Assembly (NCBI GenBank): GCA_024401825.1
Contig: JAKSKF010000008.1
Coordinates: forward strand, 1 to 53,778
Direction: 5' to 3'
From: Bacteroidales bacterium
Lineage (GTDB): Bacteria > Bacteroidota > Bacteroidia > Bacteroidales > UBA932
Length of the DNA: 53,778 bases
A program made the translations under genes and the position numbers. A model generated the notes under the pieces. It did no database searches. It saw only the letters and a list, made by a program, of their open reading frames with translations, and was not told the DNA's origin. Positions 33,168 to 40,126 of this stretch are shown here, in pieces. The first letter of the stretch is position 1. The number at the start of each line of letters is the position of its first letter.

Positions 33168-34385
33168 CTATTCCGGGTCCGACAGACTCCTTGTAAGGAG
33201 CGAGCTGTCCCCGTAACTCAGGAATCGGTAGCCGCCGGCAAGAGCGTGGTCATAGATTCTGCGCCAGTCTCCACCGACAAAAGCCGAGATAAGAAGAAGA
33301 AGCGTGCTTTGAGGCTGATGAAAATTGGTCACCATCATATCCACGATGCGGAATTTGAACCCCGGAACTATGATGATACGGGTTCCTGCCTTCAGTTCGG
33401 AAAGACCGTTGGCGTCCAGATACCCGAGAATCGCCCGAAGAGCCTCTTCCGTGTCCGCTTCGTAATCCCGCACATACGGCGCCCACTGGGGAACGTCTTC
33501 CGGTTCCCCCTTCTCAAGAATGCTCACACCTATATAATAAAGGGATTCAAGCGTCCTGACCGAAGTCGTTCCCACAGCAACGACCTTCTTGTGCTGAAGT
33601 AATGCTTCAAGTTCCCTGCGGCTTATGACAAAGGGCTCCCGGTGCATCGGATGCTCCGACACCTTGTCCGTCTTGACGGGAAGAAACGTCCCCGCACCCA
33701 CGTGCAAGCACAACCTGTGCAGTTCCACGCCCTTCTCTTCAAGGGCAGTCATCACCTCAGGAGTGAAATGAAGTCCGGCCGTGGGCGCAGCGACTGAACC
33801 GTTGAATCTGGCATAGGTGGTCTGATACCTTTCCAAATCAATATCTTCCGTTTCCCTGTTGAGATACGGAGGAATCGGAACCTTTCCGCACGCATCCAGG
33901 ACCTCGGAAAAAGGTTTTCCGCCCTCCCATCTGAATTCCACCGTACAGACTTCGCCCTGACGCTCTGCAAGTCTCGCGGTCAAGGCTATGCCGGACAGCC
34001 GTCCGTCAGGGTCATAGCAGGAAAGGATGTCCCCTTTCCACCTTTTGACGTTACCAACGATACATTTCCAGCGACAGCATTGCGTTGCGGAGAAAATAAG
34101 GTTGTATTCGGCCGGGAAGACAGGCTCGAGACAGAAGACTTCTATATGAGCGCCGGATTCCCTGCGGAAAAACAAGCGGGCGGGAACGACTTTGGTGTCA
34201 TTGAAGAACATAAGGGCTCCGGAAGGAACCAATCCCGGCAAGTCACTGAAAACGTAGTCGGAAATGTTCCTGTCAGAATCGTAACGCAGAAGTTTGGAAG
34301 AATCTCTGTTTTCCAGAGGGTACTTTGCTATCCGTTCGTCCGGAAGACAATATTTGTAATCTTGAATGCTAATGTCGGGTTTCAT
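33168..34385 (-). CDS. queA: S-adenosylmethionine:tRNA ribosyltransferase-isomerase QueA
   Basis: Transfers and isomerises the ribosyl group of SAM onto preQ1 in tRNA, making epoxyqueuosine. There are 405 residues. Visible signatures are YCLPDERIAKYPLENRDSSK at the N-terminus, LFFRRESGAHIEVF, then AAPTAGLHFTPEVM, VGAGTFLPVKTD and NFHQPQSTLLLLISAF. The start is the ATG at 34385; an alternative TTG at 34406 lies in front of the -7 box. TAATTTTG (34394-34401) ends 8 bases before this ATG, another short-leader arrangement. The stop is 59 bases before the start of the acyltransferase downstream. Confidence 0.95.
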   Translation of the reverse strand: MKPDISIQDYKYCLPDERIAKYPLENRDSSKLLRYDSDRNISDYVFSDLPGLVPSGALMFFNDTKVVPARLFFRRESGAHIEVFCLEPVFPAEYNLIFSATQCCRWKCIVGNVKRWKGDILSCYDPDGRLSGIALTARLAERQGEVCTVEFRWEGGKPFSEVLDACGKVPIPPYLNRETEDIDLERYQTTYARFNGSVAAPTAGLHFTPEVMTALEEKGVELHRLCLHVGAGTFLPVKTDKVSEHPMHREPFVISRRELEALLQHKKVVAVGTTSVRTLESLYYIGVSILEKGEPEDVPQWAPYVRDYEADTEEALRAILGYLDANGLSELKAGTRIIIVPGFKFRIVDMMVTNFHQPQSTLLLLISAFVGGDWRRIYDHALAGGYRFLSYGDSSLLTRSLSDPE

Positions 34386-34393
34386 CTTGAACA

Positions 34394-34401
34394 CAAAATT
34401 A
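34394..34401 (-). promoter_or_regulatory. -7 box abutting the queA start
   Basis: TAATTTTG on the minus strand fits TAnnTTTG and ends 8 bases before the queA ATG at 34385. There is no TTG at the standard spacing. Confidence 0.45.
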
Positions 34402-34456
34402 GTCAAAACATTTGTAAAATATCATCTAACATTTATTAATCGGATAATTTGAGATA

Positions 34457-34488
34457 TGTAACTTTTGTAACTGCAAATAATTGTTACA
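34457..34488. promoter_or_regulatory. TGTAAC repeat/palindrome, candidate operator
   Basis: TGTAAC at 34457-34462 and again at 34466-34471, then the exact inverse GTTACA at 34483-34488, 11 bases after the second copy. A further GTTACA lies at 34718-34723. The cluster is in the 408-base A/T-rich gap (34386-34793) between queA and the XRE regulator, upstream of both promoters. A palindrome of this kind can be a dimeric regulator site, perhaps of the XRE protein itself; the binding factor is unknown. Confidence 0.35.
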
Positions 34489-34743
34489 TAAGAAATTTTT
34501 ATAGGACAAAATTTGGTGGGTTATAGTATTGGTGTTCAGCGATTTATATAAATTTATAGAAATTTTGTATTCAGCGCATATCTGTTAAAAATCGTCCACA
34601 GGCGGCCTTGTGGCCTATTTTTAGACATTCCGAAAATTATATACATCTTATTTTCAGTAATTTATACTACGTTTGCTTATGTATTGCTTATTGTTCTATT
34701 TTGTATTACCTATGGATGTTACAAATATTAACAGTAGAAAAAT

Positions 34744-34774
34744 TTGCATTTTTACAATTTACTTTCTACTTTTG
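34744..34774 (+). promoter_or_regulatory. Consensus promoter for the XRE regulator
   Basis: TTG (34744-34746), a 20-base spacer and TACTTTTG (34767-34774) match the Bacteroidota consensus fully. The -7 box ends 19 bases before the ATG at 34794, an ordinary short leader. Confidence 0.75.
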
Positions 34775-34793
34775 TAAACCAAACGTTAAGAAA

Positions 34794-35369
34794 ATGAACA
34801 AGCGTTTACAACAATTTATCGCCGCGGAGAACCTGAGCCAGTCTCAGTTTGCGGACGCAATCGGAGTCGCGAGGGCAAGCGTTTCACACATTCTCGCAGG
34901 TCGGAACAAACCCGGATTCGACTTCATAGTCAGTATGTCCAGCCACTACCCCACCTTGAACCTCGAATGGCTCATCAACGGAAAGGGCAGGATGTACAAG
35001 TCTGACAACAACTCCCCCGCCGTTCAGTCCACAACTGAAACCGTCGCGGACAACTCACAGGTCTTCGAAGACCCGCGCGAGGATGAAATTCCCACCGAAG
35101 GACTTTTTGACACTGAAGCGTTTGTCTCCCCCGAACCCGAACAGGTACAGGAGCCTGCACCCAGGACCTCTCTCCCCTTCCGGAACGAGGCGCCCAGGAC
35201 CCAATTCATTGAATCTGTGCCCCCTGCGTCAATCCCGCAGTCTCAGCTCAGGGCTTCGACTCCCGCCCCGTCATCTGCCGTACCCGCAGACGCCCCTTCC
35301 CCGTCGCCCCGCTCCATTGAAAAAATTATTGTGTTCTATAACGACAACACTTTCCAGGAACTGAAATAA
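34794..35369 (+). CDS. XRE-family helix-turn-helix regulator with Pro-rich linker
   Basis: A 191-residue protein with an N-terminal Cro/CI-type helix-turn-helix (residues about 3-62: LSQSQFADAIGVARASVSHI then LAGRNKPGF), including the segment LNLEWLINGKGRMYK typical of Bacteroidota phage-like repressors. A long Pro/Ser/Glu-rich, probably disordered linker (about 70-172) follows, and the end is a hydrophobic strand EKIIVFYNDNTFQELK. There is no LexA-type peptidase domain. The start at 34794 is right for the helix-turn-helix; upstream in-frame codons encode a non-protein-like, A/T-rich string. It lies upstream of the dehydrogenase-like/Ig gene pair and might regulate it. Confidence 0.85.
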   Translation: MNKRLQQFIAAENLSQSQFADAIGVARASVSHILAGRNKPGFDFIVSMSSHYPTLNLEWLINGKGRMYKSDNNSPAVQSTTETVADNSQVFEDPREDEIPTEGLFDTEAFVSPEPEQVQEPAPRTSLPFRNEAPRTQFIESVPPASIPQSQLRASTPAPSSAVPADAPSPSPRSIEKIIVFYNDNTFQELK

Positions 35370-35373
35370 TGAG

Positions 35374-35381
35374 TATATTTG
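35374..35381 (+). promoter_or_regulatory. -7 box before the dehydrogenase-like gene
   Basis: TATATTTG matches TAnnTTTG, starts 5 bases after the XRE stop and ends 13 bases before the ATG at 35395. It suggests the pair at 35395-38114 can be transcribed separately from the regulator. Confidence 0.45.
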
Positions 35382-35394
35382 TACTTCTATTCGT

Positions 35395-36195
35395 ATGATG
35401 TACAAATGGTTCATTAGAATTCTGAGCAAGGTTCCCGGCGCGGGACCGGTCTTGTCTTTTCTCTTCAAGCAGAAATCAGGCGCTCCCGGCTGTGATATCC
35501 TGGACCTGAATCTTAAGAATCAGGTGGGGCTGGATTCCGGAATGGACGACACCGGAGACTTTTCGAAGATTCTGTACGGAACGGGTGTGAGTTTCTCCAC
35601 CATCGGTCCCATTCATTCCGGCAACGTCACCAAAGCCATTTCACGCATCATCGCAAACCGTGACTACAGAAAACGCCGAATGGTGGCCGTGACACTGGGA
35701 AGTTCATCCTACGGCGACAATGACGACAACATCCTGAAAGAATACGTCAGGACATTCTCTCTGGTGTATGACTTCGCCGATTTGTTCTTCATAGATTTTT
35801 CCCGCAGGGACACGGACCCCGCAATCATACGCAGCGTCACGTCCGCAATTCTGGAGACCAGATTCACCTATGAAGAGTACAAGCCTATCATCATCAGCAC
35901 GGGCAAGACACTTGAAGAGCCTGAAATTCAGTCCCTTGTGGATTTTTGTAGAATGAATGGGGCAGACGCGGTTGACGTTTGGGGCCCGCAATACGTGAAA
36001 CTTGTTCACGAATACAGCGGCGGTCGCTTCCCCGTTTTCGGACACGGCGGAATAGACAGTCCCCGGAAAGCGGCGGAATTCATCGACAACGGAGCGGCCG
36101 CAGTCATCCTGAGGGAAGAAATTGCCACGCACGGGCTTTCCTACCCCGGAAAAATCATCAACTATCTGACAATCAACAATCAAAACACAATATGA
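35395..36195 (+). CDS. Degenerate dihydroorotate-dehydrogenase-like TIM-barrel protein
   Basis: A 266-residue protein with an N-terminal amphipathic helix (MMYKWFIRILSKVPGAGPVL) like that anchoring class 2 PyrD to the membrane. The barrel matches PyrD in outline: NQVGLDSGMDDTGD for the FMN-binding AAGFDK segment, VSFSTIGPI for the xEVGTVTP strand, and GHGGIDSPRKAAEFIDNGAA for the phosphate-binding GVGGI end. However, the Asn-rich substrate loop and the NVSxPN catalytic strand are replaced (FFIDFSRRD), and the KxxP strand is changed. Orotate synthesis is therefore unlikely. A second ATG at 35398 is possible. The stop overlaps the next gene by ATGA, so the two are coupled. Confidence 0.65.
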   Translation: MMYKWFIRILSKVPGAGPVLSFLFKQKSGAPGCDILDLNLKNQVGLDSGMDDTGDFSKILYGTGVSFSTIGPIHSGNVTKAISRIIANRDYRKRRMVAVTLGSSSYGDNDDNILKEYVRTFSLVYDFADLFFIDFSRRDTDPAIIRSVTSAILETRFTYEEYKPIIISTGKTLEEPEIQSLVDFCRMNGADAVDVWGPQYVKLVHEYSGGRFPVFGHGGIDSPRKAAEFIDNGAAAVILREEIATHGLSYPGKIINYLTINNQNTI

Positions 36196-38114
36196 AGTTC
36201 AAATTCTTATCAGTAATGGCAGCGGCGGGAGTTGCTCTCTTTGCGATTTCCTGCACTAAAGACGTCAGCCCCAGCGAACGGGAACAGAAAAAAGAAGAGG
36301 AGAAGAAGGACACTTCCGTCCACGTCACAGGCATACGAATCATACCCGAGTCCCAGACATTCTGCGTGGGAGACACAGTTCAGATGGTGGCGCTGATTGA
36401 ACCTTCAAACGCATCTGACAAAACCGTCCTGTGGAACGTCGAGGACCCTGCGACAGTCAAAATCACCCGCGAAGGTCTTGCAGTGGCGGTCAAAACCGGC
36501 ACCACCAGGATTATTGCAAAGTCCAGGGACAGCGAGCAGATGGCATATTCGGAGGTTACAGTAGTCCTGCCTCCTGAAAGCATAACGCTCGAACCCCACG
36601 AACTCTGCCTGATAAAAGGAGAAAGTTCCACCCTGTCCGCTCACATTTATCCTGAAGAGGCCTCTTCATTGAAGACTGTTGACTGGACCACTTCAGACAG
36701 CAATGTTCTCACCGTTTCCGAGCAGGGAGTCATTTCCGCAGCCGGTCCCGGCTTCGCAACAGTAACGGCAGAAATCCGGGGAACCGAGCTCAGGGACTCC
36801 TGCACAGTGGAAGTCAGGGACAGCGGCATAGATGTGGAAGCAATAATCCTGAACACGGACTTCCTCCTTCTCTACGAAGGTCAGGACGCCAGCCTCTATG
36901 CCACCGCTTATCCCGAGAATGCGACCTACAACAAATATTTCGAGTGGGAGTCATCTGATGAGGGCATTGCCACAGTCGATGAGAACGGAAGGATTTCAGC
37001 CAAGTCAGCCGGCAGCTGCATCATCAAGGTGACAAGCTACGGAGCAACCGCTGAAGCCGAATGCACACTCACAGTAAAGGAGAACAGTCAGTTCAGGACC
37101 GGATACGACATTGAAAACAGCGCAGTGTCCCAGTACCTTGATGCCGCCCTGTCAACTTACACAAACGCCGACTCCACTTCCATCGTCACTTCTTACTGCA
37201 AGACTGCGTCAGCCTACAAGGAAAACAACAGGGAGGACATTCCTTCCATCTTCAAAGTCAGCTGGTTCGGTATGGCAGACGAATTCACCTGCTGCTACTC
37301 TGACGGCAGTGTCTGCTACAGCCAGACCTTCCCGTCAAGCACCACCAACACGTTCGTCAGGAACCTTGCGCCCGAACATTATATATATAAGGTAAACAAT
37401 TCAGTCCGCACATCCGGCATACTGAACGTCACCGGCCGCAGAAGAATGCTCAAAATCAGCGACACTTACAGCAACGAACGCGGAGCCAATTTCCGTGACC
37501 TCGGAGGTATAAGGACCGATGACGGCAGGAGCATCCGATACGGAATGATTTTCAGGGGAAGCAGCATCGACAAACTCAGCAATGCGGAAAAGTCAATCCT
37601 TGTGGATGAACTGGGAATCAAGCTTGATGTCGATATGCGCGATGCGCTCAGCGGAAAATTGTTCAGTCCTCTCGGAGTGGATATCTCCAACGAAAGATAT
37701 TCCGTAAAGTTCACCGACCTTGCGAAAGCCCAGAAAATAAGCAGGACTCTTACGGACATAATGACTTACGTGTCTGCAGGAAAGCCTGTTTACATACACA
37801 GCCAGACAGGTTCCGACCGCACCGGATATATCTGTATGATTCTGGAATCACTGCTCGGCGCTCCCCTGTCGGAATGTGAGATAGACTACGAGTTGAGTTC
37901 TTTTGCCGGCGGTGTCACTTCAGGTCCAAGGACAAAACGCAGCGGAATGGCGCTGGAATTTGTCAATATGTTCGTGAAAGGAAAACACGAAGACTATTTT
38001 GCAGGGGCCAGGTCTTATGACGAAGTGCCTCAGGCCGTGGAAGACTACGTGGTGAACACTTTGGGAATCAGCGGCGGCCTTGTAAACTCTTTCAGGGAGG
38101 CGATGCTGAAATAG
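36192..38114 (+). CDS. Ig-like lipoprotein with a C-terminal tyrosine pseudophosphatase domain
   Basis: A 640-residue lipoprotein. Signal peptide and lipobox (ALFAISC, Cys21) lead to a Lys/Glu-rich linker, then three bacterial Ig-like (Big_2) domains between about 40 and 300, each with the VTAVxPGTATIT-like end strand (FATVTAEIRG, SCIIKVTSYG). After a 100-residue region comes a phosphatase domain of the Y_phosphatase3 type: NFRDLGG at 433-439 and the P-loop region near 536. The P-loop, normally HCxxGxDRTG, reads HSQTGSDRTG: the nucleophilic Cys is Ser537 (codon AGC). His536, Asp542 and Arg543 remain. A cysteine-dependent phosphatase would be dead; binding or another reaction is possible. It is coupled to the dehydrogenase-like gene and followed by a strong terminator. 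Confidence 0.8.
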   Translation: MKFKFLSVMAAAGVALFAISCTKDVSPSEREQKKEEEKKDTSVHVTGIRIIPESQTFCVGDTVQMVALIEPSNASDKTVLWNVEDPATVKITREGLAVAVKTGTTRIIAKSRDSEQMAYSEVTVVLPPESITLEPHELCLIKGESSTLSAHIYPEEASSLKTVDWTTSDSNVLTVSEQGVISAAGPGFATVTAEIRGTELRDSCTVEVRDSGIDVEAIILNTDFLLLYEGQDASLYATAYPENATYNKYFEWESSDEGIATVDENGRISAKSAGSCIIKVTSYGATAEAECTLTVKENSQFRTGYDIENSAVSQYLDAALSTYTNADSTSIVTSYCKTASAYKENNREDIPSIFKVSWFGMADEFTCCYSDGSVCYSQTFPSSTTNTFVRNLAPEHYIYKVNNSVRTSGILNVTGRRRMLKISDTYSNERGANFRDLGGIRTDDGRSIRYGMIFRGSSIDKLSNAEKSILVDELGIKLDVDMRDALSGKLFSPLGVDISNERYSVKFTDLAKAQKISRTLTDIMTYVSAGKPVYIHSQTGSDRTGYICMILESLLGAPLSECEIDYELSSFAGGVTSGPRTKRSGMALEFVNMFVKGKHEDYFAGARSYDEVPQAVEDYVVNTLGISGGLVNSFREAMLK

Positions 38115-38157
38115 TTACTGAACTGCACCCTAACGGAGAGACAATCTCAAAATACAC

Positions 38158-38192
38158 AAAGCCCCGAAAGAGTTTAATCCTTCGGGGCTTTT
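38158..38192 (+). terminator. Strong intrinsic terminator
   Basis: AAAGCCCCGAA pairs perfectly with TTCGGGGCTTT over 11 bp, with a 12-base loop and a T-run at the end. It ends the transcript of the Ig/pseudophosphatase gene. Confidence 0.9.
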
Positions 38193-38319
38193 ACTATTAA
38201 ATAACAACTTTGTTAACAATTTTTGAAACAATAATGTTTTCACATCGGGAGCTTTTCGACAGTAGTCGGGCTATGAAAAATAATCAGTATATTAGTGTCC
38301 CGATAGACAAACGGCAAAT

Positions 38320-39471
38320 ATGAAATCAAGATACTCTCTCATTATCTTTTTTCTTGCGGCGTTCTCGGTATCCGCGCACTGCGAGACTTGCCTGACGGAA
38401 AAGGACTCTGTGGCGCGCATAGTCTCCGGAATGACGCTGAAGGAAAAGGTCTGCCAGCTTTTTGTAATACGCCCGGAAGCGCTCAACTTCAAGACTGAAG
38501 CCCTTGAAATTGAATATACGCGGCTGACTGATGATATGAGGAAATTTTTCCGCGAATACCCGGTAGGAGGATTCAGCATCTACGCCAGGAACATAGTCTG
38601 TCCGGAGCAACTCTCCGAATTCACGTCGGAACTGCAGTCTCTCTCTCCCCGGCCGTTGCTGTACATCGACGAAGAGGGCGGGCGCGTGGCGCGCATTGCA
38701 AACAATGACAATTTCGGCCTGGACAGGTTTGCAAGTATGACTGCCCTTGCAAGCGGAAATGACGAGAACACTGTATATGACGCCGCCCTGTACATAGGGT
38801 CATATCTGCACCACTACGGCTTTGACATAGATTTTGCGCCGGTAGCGGACGTCAACACAAATCCTGAAAACATTGTAATCGGCCCAAGGGCTTTCAGCGA
38901 AAATCCTCAGACGGCCGCCACAATGGTCACGGCTTATCTTCGCGGGCTCAGGGATGCCGGAATCACAGGATGCCTCAAGCATTTTCCCGGTCACGGCGAC
39001 ACCAAAAATGACACGCATTACCAATATGCCGAAAGCGGCAAGACCTGGGACGAACTGGCTGAATGCGAGATGATTCCCTTCAAGGCAGGCATTGACGCCG
39101 GCGCTGAAATGATAATGACCGCGCACATCTCCGTCCCGAAAGTCACCGGAACTGGAATTCCCTCCACGATGTCGGCGCCGATTATTAAGGAAAAGCTCCG
39201 TGGGGAACTCGGCTTCGACGGGCTGATTATTACTGATGCCCTTGAAATGGCCGCGGTCAGCAGTCAATTCAGTACGGAGGAGGCCGCGGTAGAAACCATC
39301 AAGGCAGGAGCTGACATCCTTCTCATCCCTTCCGATTTGGTGTGGTCGGTCAGAGGAGTGATGGAAGCCGTAGAAAACGGAGATATAGATGAAAGCATGA
39401 TAGATGAGAGAGTAAGCCGAATCATCTCGCTCAAACTCAAAAGATGGAAAATAAAATCAGGAAAAATATGA
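38320..39471 (+). CDS. Secreted GH3 beta-N-acetylhexosaminidase-like protein
   Basis: A 383-residue glycoside hydrolase family 3 catalytic domain with a signal peptide (MKSRYSLIIFFLAAFSVSA). Motifs are IDEEGGRVARI, DFAPVADVNTNPENIVIG, CLKHFPGHGDTKND (the Lys-His and Gly-Asp-Thr loop) and LIITDALEMAAV with the nucleophile Asp. The short single-domain form is like NagZ, which removes N-acetylglucosamine from peptidoglycan fragments. Unlike cytoplasmic NagZ it is exported, so it would act in the periplasm or outside. It overlaps pncC by ATGA. The 205 bases before it hold a terminator and no clear promoter. Confidence 0.88.
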   Translation: MKSRYSLIIFFLAAFSVSAHCETCLTEKDSVARIVSGMTLKEKVCQLFVIRPEALNFKTEALEIEYTRLTDDMRKFFREYPVGGFSIYARNIVCPEQLSEFTSELQSLSPRPLLYIDEEGGRVARIANNDNFGLDRFASMTALASGNDENTVYDAALYIGSYLHHYGFDIDFAPVADVNTNPENIVIGPRAFSENPQTAATMVTAYLRGLRDAGITGCLKHFPGHGDTKNDTHYQYAESGKTWDELAECEMIPFKAGIDAGAEMIMTAHISVPKVTGTGIPSTMSAPIIKEKLRGELGFDGLIITDALEMAAVSSQFSTEEAAVETIKAGADILLIPSDLVWSVRGVMEAVENGDIDESMIDERVSRIISLKLKRWKIKSGKI

Positions 39472-39956
39472 ACAGGACAAACATTCAGACTGAAATCAAG
39501 GAACTGCTGTGTGAACGAGGCAAAACTCTGAGCGTGGCCGAATCCTGCACCGGAGGCAACATCTCGCATCTTCTGACTACGGTTCCGGGGTCTTCGCAAT
39601 ATTATCTGGGCTCCGTTACTTCATACGCGGTGAGCGTGAAGGTGAAAATCCTGGGAGTCAACGCGCAAGTCATTGAAGACAAAGGTGTTGTAAGTTCAGA
39701 AGTGGCCGCGGCGATGGCTGAAGGAGTCAAAAAAATCACAGGAAGCGACTATGCTGTCGCAACCACAGGACTGGCCGGCCCCGGAGGAGATGAACGGAAT
39801 CCGGAAGGAACCGTTTGGATTGCGTTTACAGGTCCACACAAAACAGTCACCCTGAAACGTGTGTTGAACGGGTCGAGAATTTCCAATATTAGACAATTTT
39901 CTACAATTGCACTCAAAGAATTAAAAAATTTACTTATACAAGTTAATTCGTTGTGA
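39468..39956 (+). CDS. pncC: Nicotinamide-nucleotide amidase PncC (CinA C-terminal domain)
   Basis: A 162-residue stand-alone CinA C-terminal domain that converts NMN to nicotinate mononucleotide for NAD salvage. Conserved blocks are TLSVAESCTGGNISHLLTTV, YLGSVTSYAVSVK, GVVSSEVAAAMAEGV and ATTGLAGPGGD. The start at 39468 overlaps the GH3 stop (ATGA) and has AGGA eight bases upstream; an in-frame ATG at 39444 would read into the GH3 gene. There is no N-terminal MoCF-like domain, so it is not full-length CinA. Confidence 0.92.
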   Translation: MNRTNIQTEIKELLCERGKTLSVAESCTGGNISHLLTTVPGSSQYYLGSVTSYAVSVKVKILGVNAQVIEDKGVVSSEVAAAMAEGVKKITGSDYAVATTGLAGPGGDERNPEGTVWIAFTGPHKTVTLKRVLNGSRISNIRQFSTIALKELKNLLIQVNSL

Positions 39957-40093
39957 TACAGGGCATTTAACTAAAAGGTTAATCAGTATAACATTTTTGT
40001 TAATACCATATTAAGCGACATTTGTCTTATTATTTCAATTCAGTGTAAAAAATAGGGGTGTTACAATCCGAACACACGCTGAAACAGGCAAAA

Positions 40094-40126
40094 AAAAGGC
40101 GGAATTCAACAGAAATTCCGCCTTTT
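40094..40126. terminator. Bidirectional terminator between pncC and the ABC-F gene
   Basis: AAAAGGCGGAATT pairs with AATTCCGCCTTTT over 13 bp around a 7-base loop, with A and T runs on the two sides, so it can end transcripts from either strand. The 3' arm touches the stop codon of the convergent ABC-F gene. The rest of 39957-40093 is A/T-rich and shows no gene. Confidence 0.88.

Noticed and set aside
36192..38114. Reading the Ser in the P-loop as a frame or translation mistake
   Set aside because: The codon at 37800-37802 is AGC, two base changes from TGC/TGT, and the frame is continuous on both sides, so a simple single-base error would not produce it.
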